From positions 1 through 64,000 of the forward strand of contig JBBDIG010000049.1 in NCBI GenBank assembly GCA_040880525.1: a DNA stretch of 64,000 bases, read 5' to 3'. Shown one piece after another: positions 47,260 to 55,352 of this stretch. The translations under genes and the position numbers were made by a program. The DNA is from Bacteroidia bacterium (GTDB taxonomy: Bacteria; Bacteroidota; Bacteroidia; CAILMK01; JBBDIG01). The notes under the pieces were generated by a model. It was not told the DNA's origin. It saw only the letters and a list, made by a program, of their open reading frames with translations, and did not search any database. Numbering within the stretch: position 1 is the first letter of the stretch; each line of letters opens with the position of its first letter.

Positions 47260-47964
47260 GTGGCTACAATCCTGCACATTGAAACGGCTACTGATGTCTG
47301 TTCGGTAGCCATTTCAACGGATGGTACCGTTGAAGGTGCAAAAACAGGTGAGGAGCCGCGAATGCATTCCACCCATCTTACGCTGTTTATCCAGAAACTG
47401 ATGCAGGAGATAGACATGAAACCTGCGACCCTCTCAGCGGTTTCCGTGAGCCAGGGGCCAGGGTCATACACCGGTTTGAGAATCGGGACATCTGTCGCTA
47501 AAGGGCTTGCATTTTCACTAAATATACCGCTCATTTCGGTGCCTACATTGCTGGCCTTCTCGGCTGCTGCTGCGACCCGTTACCCAGAGGTTCCCTTACT
47601 CTGTCCCATGATTGACGCAAGGCGCATGGAAATCTATTACGCCATTTTTGATCAGGCTTTAAATCCACTGCAAAAAACGGCTGCCGAAATAATTGATCAG
47701 CATTCCTTTGAAAAACTACTGGTAGAAAAGCAGGTATTGTTTTTTGGAGATGGGATGATGAAGTGCAGAGATATTCTGGAGAAACACGGGAGCGCAAAAT
47801 TTTGGGATGATTTCTCTCCGCAGGCCGGATACCAGGCCGGGCTTGCATATCAAAAGTTCAGGCGGCAGGAGTTTGAGAACATTGCCGATTTTGAACCATT
47901 TTACCTAAAAGATTTTGTGGCTAATAATTTTTCTAAAAAGTGGCAGAAGGTATTGAGAGGCTGA
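47260..47964 (+). CDS. tsaB: tRNA threonylcarbamoyladenosine biosynthesis protein TsaB
   Basis: 234 residues from GTG (VATILHIETATDVCSVAIS). The ASKHA-type nucleotide-binding features are present: LHIETAT, HSTHLTLFIQKL, and SVSQGPGSYTGLRIGTSVAKG. It partners TsaD and TsaE in making the t6A modification at position 37 of ANN-decoding tRNAs. It starts 1 base after the M28 gene stop. Confidence 0.96.
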   Translation: MATILHIETATDVCSVAISTDGTVEGAKTGEEPRMHSTHLTLFIQKLMQEIDMKPATLSAVSVSQGPGSYTGLRIGTSVAKGLAFSLNIPLISVPTLLAFSAAAATRYPEVPLLCPMIDARRMEIYYAIFDQALNPLQKTAAEIIDQHSFEKLLVEKQVLFFGDGMMKCRDILEKHGSAKFWDDFSPQAGYQAGLAYQKFRRQEFENIADFEPFYLKDFVANNFSKKWQKVLRG

Positions 47965-47979
47965 TAATTTAATTTTAAG

Positions 47980-48627
47980 ATGATGGAATTAAAATTTTTG
48001 GAAATACAGGAATTTAAAAAACTGAAAGAACAGGGGTTGACCGTCCTGGATATCCGGTCACCCCGGCAGTTTGCGGAGGGGCTGGTTCCGGGTTCCATCA
48101 ATATAGCGAGGAATGAACTGTTTGGAAAGCTGATGCGCAGGCTGCTGCTCGAAGACCAGGCGCTGCTGATCGTAGCGGAGCCGGGCAGCGAAGAGGTACT
48201 TTTTAAAGAACTGCAAACGCTTGGATTTGAAGAAGTGAAGGGATTTCTGAAAGGCGGATTTGAGGCATGGCAGGCTGCCGGGGAGCCAATTGATGTTGTG
48301 ATTGCTACGGATACCGAGGAATTGCTCATAGATCGCAGATTTGGGCAGCCTGTGATTTTAGATCTGCGTCCTGAAAATGAATTTCAGGGGGAGCACCTGG
48401 CCGGCAGCAGAAATATTTCGCTGGAAGAGATGCTTCAGGAAGTGGATGATTATGCTTCCAACAAAACCTATTACGTGCTTTCTCGTCCTTCGTCAGAAGC
48501 GATGACCGCCATTTCCTACCTTAAACTGGAAGGCAAACACAATTTTTATTATTTAAATGAAGGATTTGAGGCATTAAAAGATGCCGGTGCAGATATGGTA
48601 ATGCCTGGAAAAAAGAAACCGGGTTGA
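47980..48627 (+). CDS. Tandem rhodanese-like protein lacking both catalytic cysteines
   Basis: 215 residues with two rhodanese domains. The first (about residues 5-98) has TVLDIRSPRQFAEGLVPGSINI and GFEEVKGFLKGGFEAW. The second (about 100-205) has PVILDLRPENEFQGEHLAGS. In place of the catalytic Cys loop the first has LLIVAEPGSEE and the second YYVLSRPSSEA, so neither can carry a persulfide. The arrangement resembles the rhodanese part of MBL-fold/rhodanese proteins, but no MBL domain is present. A binding or regulatory role is likely. Confidence 0.85.
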   Translation: MMELKFLEIQEFKKLKEQGLTVLDIRSPRQFAEGLVPGSINIARNELFGKLMRRLLLEDQALLIVAEPGSEEVLFKELQTLGFEEVKGFLKGGFEAWQAAGEPIDVVIATDTEELLIDRRFGQPVILDLRPENEFQGEHLAGSRNISLEEMLQEVDDYASNKTYYVLSRPSSEAMTAISYLKLEGKHNFYYLNEGFEALKDAGADMVMPGKKKPG

Positions 48628-48640
48628 CGTTGAAACCCGG
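48619..48640. terminator. Short hairpin between convergent genes
   Basis: CCGGGTT and AACCCGG pair around an 8-base loop at the rhodanese stop codon. There is no T-run, so termination is uncertain. Confidence 0.35.
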
Positions 48641-48656
48641 ATGCCAGAATCCCTGA

Positions 48657-49922
48657 TCAGGTTTTCTGCTTTTGCTTGCGTGCAGCAGGAAACAATACAT
48701 TATTAAGAATGAGCCGGTAGCCGGGAGAGTTGGTGTGCAGGTTCAGGTCGGTTGGCGGCTCGCCTACCATGTGCTGGTAATCTTCCGGATCATGTCCGCC
48801 ATAGAAAGTCCACATTCCCTTCCCGATTTCTCCATGAATATATTTGGCCTCATCCAGTGATCTAGTCTGGCCCATTACCAGCACATCGGATTTAATATAC
48901 CGGTTTTCAAATGCTGTGGTCTGTCCCATAAAGCCTTTGATCACGCGCGTGTGGTTCTGGCAAAGCATGGAAGGAATAATATCCCACTTCGCAGAAAATT
49001 CAAAGAGCGTAAAAAAATCGTTTTGTTCTGAAACGCCCTGCCTTTCCTGGGGCTCAGCATCTATGGAGGAATACTCATAGTCATAAGGACTGGTTTTGAG
49101 TACGAAATCCTTGAAGGCAAATGTGGGATCGTAATTCAGTTTCTGCTGTGCGTGTGGATCCATCGGGTCTCCGTCAAACATGGATTCGCAAATATCCACT
49201 CCCTCAGCCGCTAATGCGATATCGTAGGTATCCGTTGCAGAGCACATGGCGAAGAGGAATCCACCGCCAAATACATAATCACGGATCTTTTTTGCCACGG
49301 CAAGCTTCAATTCTGAGACTTTGCTATAGCCCCATTTAGCAGCTATTGATTCGGCCTCCTGAACCTCTGCCTGATACCAGGTTTGATTTTTATATGCTGC
49401 CCAGAATTTTCCAAATTGCCCTGTAAAATCTTCATGATGGAGGTGAAGCCAGTCGTAAAGGGCCAGTTTATTTCCCAATACGTCATCATCATATATAACG
49501 TCATAAGGAATCTCAGCATGGGTTAGTACAAGCGTCACTGCATCGTCCCACGGCTGTTTGGTTTTGGGGGAGTACACTGCAATTTTGGGTGGTTTTTCCA
49601 GCTTTACCACTTCCATATTCACTTCCGGCCGAGCTATATCGCTCAGGATTTTATTGTATTGGGCATCAGCCAGAATTTCATAACTCACGCCCCGGATGAT
49701 GCACTCCTTCTCAAATTCGCTGGCAGATTTAAGCGCAAAGCTCCCGCCCCTGTAGTTCAGAAGCCAGTCTACATCCACTTCATTCGAGAGGCTGAAGTAG
49801 GCCAGGCCATAAGCTTTTAAATGATTGCGCTGCACATCGTCCATCGGGATCAGGATGTAGGCGGCTTTTGAAATAAAGAAAGAGGAAGTGAAAAGAAGGA
49901 TGAGGGAAAATCGTTTTAGCAT
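48657..49922 (-). CDS. Exported protein often labelled asparagine synthetase B in Bacteroidota
   Basis: 421 residues with a signal peptide (LILLFTSSFFISKAA). It starts YILIPMDDVQRNHLKAYGLA and contains VDWLLNYRGGSF, a class I glutamine-amidotransferase-like core (IAVYSPKTKQPWDDAVTLVL ... YDWLHLHHEDFTGQFG ... GGGFLFAMCSATD) and FYGGHDPEDYQH near the end. Homologues are commonly annotated as asparagine synthetase B, but no ATP-pyrophosphatase domain is visible and the protein is exported, so that name is doubtful. Function unknown; the MCSATD cysteine may mimic an amidotransferase elbow. Confidence 0.75.
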   Translation of the reverse strand: MLKRFSLILLFTSSFFISKAAYILIPMDDVQRNHLKAYGLAYFSLSNEVDVDWLLNYRGGSFALKSASEFEKECIIRGVSYEILADAQYNKILSDIARPEVNMEVVKLEKPPKIAVYSPKTKQPWDDAVTLVLTHAEIPYDVIYDDDVLGNKLALYDWLHLHHEDFTGQFGKFWAAYKNQTWYQAEVQEAESIAAKWGYSKVSELKLAVAKKIRDYVFGGGFLFAMCSATDTYDIALAAEGVDICESMFDGDPMDPHAQQKLNYDPTFAFKDFVLKTSPYDYEYSSIDAEPQERQGVSEQNDFFTLFEFSAKWDIIPSMLCQNHTRVIKGFMGQTTAFENRYIKSDVLVMGQTRSLDEAKYIHGEIGKGMWTFYGGHDPEDYQHMVGEPPTDLNLHTNSPGYRLILNNVLFPAARKQKQKT

Positions 49923-50031
49923 AAATCAATTGTGTTTCTGCGGGAGGTACAAAAAATGTGCATTCCATCGCTTTTGCTTTCAATACTTATAAAATGGATG
50001 AAAATGAATTTCTCTGCGCAATGGCCAGGAC

Positions 50032-50039
50032 TATTTTTG
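50032..50039 (+). promoter_or_regulatory. -7 box for the thioredoxin-like gene
   Basis: TATTTTTG fits TAnnTTTG and lies 22 bases before the ATG at 50062. Confidence 0.5.
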
Positions 50040-50061
50040 TAGCCTCATTAAAATAGAATTT

Positions 50062-50475
50062 ATGGGCAGGTCATTGATTTTCTTGTTTTTGTTCATGCTG
50101 TCGGTTTGTTTTTCAGTAAAGGCTCAGATACGGTTTCCTGAAGGAAACTATCGCACATTCCAAAAGGAAGCGAAGAAGAGCAATAGCAGTTACCTCGTAT
50201 TTTTCTACACAGATTGGTGCAAGCACTGCCGGTTTATTATTGACAGTACATTTACTGATGCGAAGGTGAAAGCTGCGATGGAGCGCGATTATCTGCTGAC
50301 AGCAATAAATATGGACAAGCAAAAGACCTGGGGCAGGGTATATAACATAAAGTCATTTCCTGCTATCATTCTGTTCGATCCTCGTGGCCACGAGCTGGCC
50401 CGCGTCAGGGGAAGCGTTACACGAGAAGAAATGCTGGACTTCCTGGGTTCCGCGAGCCAATCTCCGGTAAGATGA
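50062..50475 (+). CDS. Secreted thioredoxin-family protein with CxxC
   Basis: 137 residues with a signal peptide (LIFLFLFMLSVCFSVKAQ). The thioredoxin core shows the active site in FFYTDWCKHCRFI (W-C-K-H-C) and the cis-Pro loop KSFPAIILFDPRG. It probably reduces or isomerises disulfides in the periplasm. A second, cysteine-less thioredoxin-like gene follows after a 437-base gap. Confidence 0.9.
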   Translation: MGRSLIFLFLFMLSVCFSVKAQIRFPEGNYRTFQKEAKKSNSSYLVFFYTDWCKHCRFIIDSTFTDAKVKAAMERDYLLTAINMDKQKTWGRVYNIKSFPAIILFDPRGHELARVRGSVTREEMLDFLGSASQSPVR

Positions 50476-50912
50476 CCCATAGCTCAATCCTATATACGCA
50501 GCTTTCGGTACTCTTTGTACAAGCTGAATCCTGTACTTGTCCGCCTATCACATCAGAGGCAGCCTGTTTTCATTTCTCATTGAATCATATTCTGCAAGCC
50601 CGTAATCATCGGGATCATACGGAGAGACCCACATTTCACAATTCGATTAAAAATATCTTTAAAATAGTATTGAACATGGTTTGTTACTTTCCTTCAAATT
50701 CATTTTCGGGGAACTTTACCGTTGCCGGTAATCTACTGAAACGCTTGTATACAGCGATATGCGGTGATTGCCTGCGCTTATTCTCCTTTATCATCCTGAG
50801 CGGGAATAGAGAAATTCTTACACGTGTTACGTACTTCAACTCTATCATTTTTCTCAGGCTATATCGCACCATACTTTTGTATTGTTGAAACGGAAGAAAA
50901 AAAATTAAGCAC
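50476..50912. other. 437-base intergenic gap without a supported gene
   Basis: Apart from a -7 box at 50872-50879, nothing is recognised. The open plus-strand frame across it translates to a sequence without family features and is not reported as a gene. Confidence 0.5.
50872..50879 (+). promoter_or_regulatory. -7 box for the cysteine-less thioredoxin-like gene
   Basis: TACTTTTG fits TAnnTTTG and lies 33 bases upstream of the ATG at 50913. Confidence 0.5.
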
Positions 50913-51314
50913 ATGAAAAACCTCATAACATTAATCGTAATAGCCGCCCTCGGCACCGGGTGTTTCTCTTTTACCACTACTAATAAGAAGGTGATGTTTT
51001 TTGACGGAAACCTGAAGGGAATGAAAAAGATGGCCAAAACAGAGGAGTGTGGATATTTTATAATCTTCTATGCCTCCTGGGATAAGCGTTCTGAGAAGTT
51101 CCTCAATGCGCTGGAGCAACCCGAAGTACAACAATATCTTGATAAGCAATACCTGGCATTTAAAGCCAATATAGAGGATCACGAGGATTTAGGACAGCGC
51201 TATAATATCACTCATTTTCCGGCAGTGGTAGCTTTTAACAGCAAAGGCTGGGAGGTGAAGCGACTGAGCGGCAGCACGAATTCCGCAGAATTTATTTCAT
51301 TCCTCAACAACTGA
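50913..51314 (+). CDS. Thioredoxin-fold lipoprotein without CxxC
   Basis: 133 residues with a lipobox-like end of the signal (AALGTGC). The thioredoxin pattern is clear: FIIFYASWDKRSEKFLNALE in place of FxYAxWCxxC, and HFPAVVAFNSKGWEVKRLSG as the cis-Pro region. The two redox cysteines are replaced by Asp and Ser, so it cannot act as a thiol oxidoreductase. It shares gene layout and size with the CxxC protein upstream, which suggests an old duplication. A strong terminator follows about 80 bases downstream. Confidence 0.85.
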   Translation: MKNLITLIVIAALGTGCFSFTTTNKKVMFFDGNLKGMKKMAKTEECGYFIIFYASWDKRSEKFLNALEQPEVQQYLDKQYLAFKANIEDHEDLGQRYNITHFPAVVAFNSKGWEVKRLSGSTNSAEFISFLNN

Positions 51315-51397
51315 CAAAGGCGTGGATTAGGAAATTTGAAGAAGTTAGGTTTTGGGTTTTGTAGGTTGTTGGATGCGGACAACGGAATGTTGTCCCC

Positions 51398-51427
51398 AAA
51401 AAGGTCTCCAGAGGTGGAGGCCTTTTT
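51398..51427 (+). terminator. Rho-independent terminator
   Basis: AAAAAGGTCTCC and GGAGGCCTTTTT pair along 12 positions with one wobble, loop of 6 bases, then T-run. It ends the thioredoxin-like transcript. Confidence 0.9.
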
Positions 51428-51530
51428 TGGTTTATATGCTATCGTAAAATCCAGTGCTTCCTACCTATGCCATGACCTGCAAAGACTGCTGCTCAAAAGG
51501 AAACAATGGAATCAAGGAGGAATAAATAAT

Positions 51531-51806
51531 ATGAGCTTCCGGAAATATAACCTGAAGGACCTCCAGGAATATCTTTTCATCATGATCTCTGGATTTATGA
51601 TCCATGATAATAGTAAGGTGGCCGTCATATTCCCTGAGATGGATCAGGAAACTGGTTGGGGAATAACTGATTTGCCTGCTAAGATGACCCAGCCGGGTTT
51701 TTATAGCATCATCAGTAGTGGGGGCGGATTCAGGCGTAGATTGCAGGGTGATGATTTTCATGGCTCGGTTTGTTTAACATGTAAAGATTCTGAATTTTGT
51801 TCTTAA
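51531..51806 (+). CDS. Small hypothetical protein
   Basis: 91 residues from the ATG at 51531, chosen because AAGGAGG lies 10 bases upstream and because the longer in-frame reading crosses the strong terminator at 51398-51427. The sequence (MSFRKYNLKDLQEYLFIMIS ... PGFYSIISSGGGFRRRL) has no recognised family and ends with three cysteines (CLTCKDSEFC). Treat as tentative. Confidence 0.35.
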   Translation: MSFRKYNLKDLQEYLFIMISGFMIHDNSKVAVIFPEMDQETGWGITDLPAKMTQPGFYSIISSGGGFRRRLQGDDFHGSVCLTCKDSEFCS

Positions 51807-52154
51807 TTTTAATCCGTATTTGTACTTGTTTTTACTGTATGAGCTTCAGTATAATATGATGTTCATCGCTCAATGGCCGGAATATCCATCTGGGCCGATT
51901 CATACCGGTAATATGTACCTATTAGCTTAAATCGGGTGACTCCGAACAAGAGGTAAGGGTAGTAATGCTTTGGGGTTTGAATCGGTTTATTCTCAGGAGT
52001 TATATTTTATAAATCACTGAAGTAGTGTGGGATATACTATTTGATCTTGTAAAATGGTGGAGCAATTTTCCGGTAAAGGATGGTCGCAGTTCAGCAAATT
52101 ATCTGAAAACGCAGGTTACGGAACTACCCGACATTTTTCTGAAAATCGTGGATA
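51807..52154. other. 348-base intergenic gap, nothing recognised
   Basis: AT-rich sequence between a small hypothetical gene and a convergent NlpC/P60 gene. Short open frames here have no family features. Confidence 0.5.
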
Positions 52155-52709
52155 TTATTCAATCACCCGTCTCACTTCAAGAAACCGATCCTTGTAACCG
52201 GTTCCTTCAACTTCGCTGATTTTTACGCCACTTTCTTTTTGGGAGGAAGAAGCATGGATGAATGTGAGTTGAGTATCTGTGCGGCTGACAACGATCCCGA
52301 CATGACCTGGCTGCCGGACCTGGGCATTTGTACCGGTGAAAATAATAAGATCACCTTTCCGGGCTTCGCTGTATGGAACGGGGACCCCTGCACCGGCCTG
52401 ATACTTTGAACTGCGGGGAATAGTGATGTCAAATTCATTATATATAAAATGTGTAAAACCAGAGCAATCAAATCCTTTACGGTTGCTGCTTCCATAAAGA
52501 TAGCCGGTTCCTAAAAATGTTTCAGCATACGCAATGATGCTGTCAGCGCGAGTGAAGGGATCAGGTTTGCTATGCTGGTCCAGCATCATGGCCGAGCTCT
52601 CCTGAAAAAGACCTGGATGCTGCGATTGATTATCTGACTCTGTACACAGCCACAGATACAAGAGCATAGATCCGGTCATGAGTCCCAGTATGGTGAAATT
52701 CGTTCTCAT
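52155..52709 (-). CDS. NlpC/P60 (C40) peptidase, probable lipoprotein
   Basis: 184 residues. The N-terminus MRTNFTILGLMTGSMLLYLWLC is hydrophobic and ends in a possible lipobox cysteine. The peptidase domain (about residues 60-180) has the catalytic Cys in KGFDCSGFTHFIY, His in QPGHVGIVVS and the third polar residue in TFIHASSS. It should cut gamma-D-glutamyl-meso-diaminopimelate or similar peptidoglycan stems. Its transcript is separate from the muramidase cluster farther on. Confidence 0.93.
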   Translation of the reverse strand: MRTNFTILGLMTGSMLLYLWLCTESDNQSQHPGLFQESSAMMLDQHSKPDPFTRADSIIAYAETFLGTGYLYGSSNRKGFDCSGFTHFIYNEFDITIPRSSKYQAGAGVPVPYSEARKGDLIIFTGTNAQVRQPGHVGIVVSRTDTQLTFIHASSSQKESGVKISEVEGTGYKDRFLEVRRVIE

Positions 52710-52844
52710 CTGCCTTCTTTATTCAAATTCTGCGCCTCGCAAGGGTTGGGGCTCTGAATCAGAAAGATAGATGATTACAAACAGGGCTTCGGGAAAATAC
52801 ATCAGGAAAAACGGGGAAAGTGCTAGGGCGGGAATTTTCGGAGT

Positions 52845-53165
52845 TCACTTTCCCAATCTTATTATTCTCAGGGCTTGCTGACTAACCAAAACAAAAACAA
52901 TAGTTCCGATAATCAGGTCAGGCTGCCGGTTTCGGTAAAGTCGGTTTTGCCTGCCCGTTCGGTGGATATTCTTTTCCCACCTAATTTCAGCGAAAGGATC
53001 GCTTTTTCGATTTCGTCCGGCTGGCTGGTGATAAACCTTGAGCTCGCGCTGCGGTATATTGAATTCCAGATTCTCAATATTTGAAATTTCGCCCAGTTTC
53101 AGCCGGAGCAAGTTCTCCTCTGAAGGACAATCCATTTTTGAAACTTCAAATACGGTCTTTTGCAT
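52845..53165 (-). pseudogene. Collapsed HMA / cation-efflux protein (frameshift and internal deletion)
   Basis: The frame starts as a heavy-metal-associated domain: MQKTVFEVSKMDCPSEENLL and ENLEFNIPQRELKVYHQP. A GCTG duplication (plus strand, 53020-53027) then shifts the frame. If one copy is removed the sequence continues PDEIEKAILSLKLGGKRIST and ERAGKTDFTETG, as in HMA domains fused to cation-diffusion-facilitator exporters. The end returns to the first frame with RQPDLIIGTIVFVLV, which resembles the C-terminal tail of such exporters, so the membrane core appears deleted. Read as one protein it is 106 residues with a scrambled middle. A short intact protein cannot be excluded. Confidence 0.65.
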
Positions 53166-53325
53166 TAACTATATTCTTACGAATCAGAGGCTTTTTACCG
53201 GAATTGTGATTGTATGAATAAATTGAATAAACTCATGAAGTAAAAGGTTTTCAGGAGTTTTGGAGTTTTTTATCACAGACGATATGATCTTTTTTTGTCC
53301 TTTTTTCAACTATAAGGATTTTCAA

Positions 53326-54786
53326 CTATACAATTTTTTCTTCCGCTTGCGAATGCTTTGCATAAGCGGCTGCCAGTTTAGTATCATATTTATTGACAGC
53401 ATATCCTTTTCCATTGTATCGCAGGGCAAAATCTGCCCAATTCTTAGCTTTCAGGTATTGCACCAGATTGTTCTTTTCGATAAAGCGGCCAAACCCATCC
53501 AGATGCCAGTATTCTGATTCCTGATGTTTGGCCACAAACTCATGGATGGAGTCGTATTGAAGATTTTCCCAATGATAGCCCATAACCTGAAAAAGTCCCC
53601 AGGATGCAGACTGAAGGGCGGCTTCCTCGTGTATTTTCTTGGCCTTTTCCAGCCTGCCATGTTCTTTGGTACCAGTGAGATAATGTTGCCGGGTCCAGTT
53701 CTGGTAAATTATATCAGGGTTGGCGGCAGCCAGGGGCGCGGGATCTACGCCTGCTTTTTTCAGTTGCTTCCAGAATACGTGGCCCTCGAACAGGATTTTT
53801 GGCCTTCCATCCTTCAGAAACCCGCTGCCGCTGCTTTCCACTTCTATTACAGCTTTTACCACGGCCAGTTCAAGCCCGGTACTTTCTGCAAATTTCCTGA
53901 TGTCATTTTCGTCCAGGTCTTTATCCTTCTCAAGATCTTCCACGTGCGGATAAAATTTCTTGATATTATCATGGATCAATTTTCCGGGCAGCGAAACGGT
54001 ATGAACAGGCAGCTTTGCCCCGGACGGTGTTGGTGCAGAAGTGGGAGTGGCAGCGGGCGCAGTTGTTTCAGAACTTGGTGGCGTTGAAACAGGCGCGGCT
54101 GGTGTATCCATACCGGTTTCACCTTCATCAGGAAATTTTGATAATTCAGTGCTGCTGCCTCCGGATGATTTCTTTGGGGAAGCCTTGGCCAGTTCCACAT
54201 TCTTTTCATGCCGCTTGGTGCGTTCCTGTTGCAGGATTCCCAGGGCTTTGGTGCCGAAGTAAAATGCCACCACCATCAGAAATGCCTCTTTAAAGAAGTC
54301 GAAATAGTCATGAATAATTGAGCCTTCCTCCACGGTAAAAAGGCGCTCGGAGCCGAAAAAGCTGACGAAAAGCGCCAGGCCCCCTATGAGAATTGTCAGG
54401 GCCAATGTTCCCCGGACTGTGCCCGGAGGAAGCCCGAAAGTTTCATCGCCATAAGGATTTTCCTTGGGAGCATGAAGCAGGTCATAAACCGCCTCAACAT
54501 CCTTAGAAGGATCTGCAGAAAACTCCTTTTGCTTCTTCAGGAAATTGCTCCAGAACTCGTCTGACCGTCCAAAATTGAGATTGTAGAAATAAATGGCCCA
54601 ACCATAATAGGCGAGCAGAATGGCGATCCAGGCGAGTACGATGATCAGTGCAATTTTATGAAAGGGATTAAGTGTGAGGTCACTTGTAAGTTCAGTTCCT
54701 TCTTTCACAAAAAAGGCGACATATCCGATGCACGCCAAAAAGATGAGCTCCAGGCCCAATAAAGAGTAATAGATAAGTTTTCTCAT
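53326..54786 (-). CDS. Membrane-anchored N-acetylmuramidase (DUF3380-type endolysin domain)
   Basis: 486 residues. Two N-terminal TM segments (about 5-25 and 43-67) and two more (about 124-146 and 165-185) surround a loop with GLPPGTVRGTLALTIL. A Ser/Thr/Pro/Ala-rich spacer (about 205-260) links to a C-terminal muramidase domain (about 300-480). There VKAVIEVESSGSGFLKDGRP carries the expected catalytic Glu, followed by ILFEGHVFWKQL and ASWGLFQVMGYHWENL, as in phage endolysins of this class. It presumably cuts the glycan strands of peptidoglycan while held in the inner membrane. It follows two coiled-coil membrane proteins (gaps 33 and 44 bases) with which it probably forms an operon. Confidence 0.85.
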   Translation of the reverse strand: MRKLIYYSLLGLELIFLACIGYVAFFVKEGTELTSDLTLNPFHKIALIIVLAWIAILLAYYGWAIYFYNLNFGRSDEFWSNFLKKQKEFSADPSKDVEAVYDLLHAPKENPYGDETFGLPPGTVRGTLALTILIGGLALFVSFFGSERLFTVEEGSIIHDYFDFFKEAFLMVVAFYFGTKALGILQQERTKRHEKNVELAKASPKKSSGGSSTELSKFPDEGETGMDTPAAPVSTPPSSETTAPAATPTSAPTPSGAKLPVHTVSLPGKLIHDNIKKFYPHVEDLEKDKDLDENDIRKFAESTGLELAVVKAVIEVESSGSGFLKDGRPKILFEGHVFWKQLKKAGVDPAPLAAANPDIIYQNWTRQHYLTGTKEHGRLEKAKKIHEEAALQSASWGLFQVMGYHWENLQYDSIHEFVAKHQESEYWHLDGFGRFIEKNNLVQYLKAKNWADFALRYNGKGYAVNKYDTKLAAAYAKHSQAEEKIV

Positions 54787-54819
54787 GGCAACAGGTATAG
54801 GTTGTTTTTGGATTGTTTT

Positions 54820-55308
54820 TTAAAAAAGAAATATTCCCGCTAGCAGACCGATAACGCTCCCGCCAATACCGCCAATGATCAGTCCTTCAATTTTCTTTTG
54901 GCGGGCAGCAGCAATGGCTTCATCGGTGTTTTTAATGCACTGCACAAGGTTCGTATTCAGCTCTGCAGTTAGCGAATCTGTAGTGGCCTTATGATCTTCA
55001 AGAGATTGGATGTCCTTCCCCTGTATTATGATGAGGCTGTCTTTTTCTTCGTTCAATTCCTTCAGCAAAGAATTGCTTCTTTGGAGCAGGTTCAATTCGG
55101 TTAGCGCCTTTTCCTTTTCAAAAGTCCACCGCTGAAATGTGGGTTTATTCAGTACCACCATCGAATCGCAGGGGGCTGTGTATTGCTGATTTTTTCTCAG
55201 GCCCTTTTGAAAAGTATCGCTGGTGCATTCGGTTTGTGCAGAAAGAATTCCGCACGAAATAAAGAAAAGGAACGCTGTGAGAAAATAGCGGAGAATCTGT
55301 TGTGTCAT
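54820..55308 (-). CDS. Exported coiled-coil protein with C-terminal membrane anchor
   Basis: 162 residues. A signal peptide (FLTAFLFFISCGILSAQ) is followed by two cysteines, a coiled coil (about residues 65-125) and a C-terminal glycine-rich hydrophobic helix (GLIIGGIGGSVIGLLAGIFLF). The protein would lie in the periplasm and insert its tail into a membrane, a spanin-like geometry. No family recognised. It sits between the muramidase and the next coiled-coil membrane protein. Confidence 0.7.
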   Translation of the reverse strand: MTQQILRYFLTAFLFFISCGILSAQTECTSDTFQKGLRKNQQYTAPCDSMVVLNKPTFQRWTFEKEKALTELNLLQRSNSLLKELNEEKDSLIIIQGKDIQSLEDHKATTDSLTAELNTNLVQCIKNTDEAIAAARQKKIEGLIIGGIGGSVIGLLAGIFLF

Positions 55309-55352
55309 GTTGTTTGGGTATTGATTAAAATTACAGAAGCGAATATTAACGG

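Noticed and set aside
50472-50888. Open plus-strand frame of about 138 codons after the thioredoxin gene
   Set aside because: Composition and sequence do not resemble a protein family, and a promoter for the next gene lies inside it.
52025-52219. Short plus-strand open frame before the NlpC/P60 gene
   Set aside because: It has no recognised motif and runs into the convergent peptidase gene; a second frame of about 50 codons there is equally unsupported.
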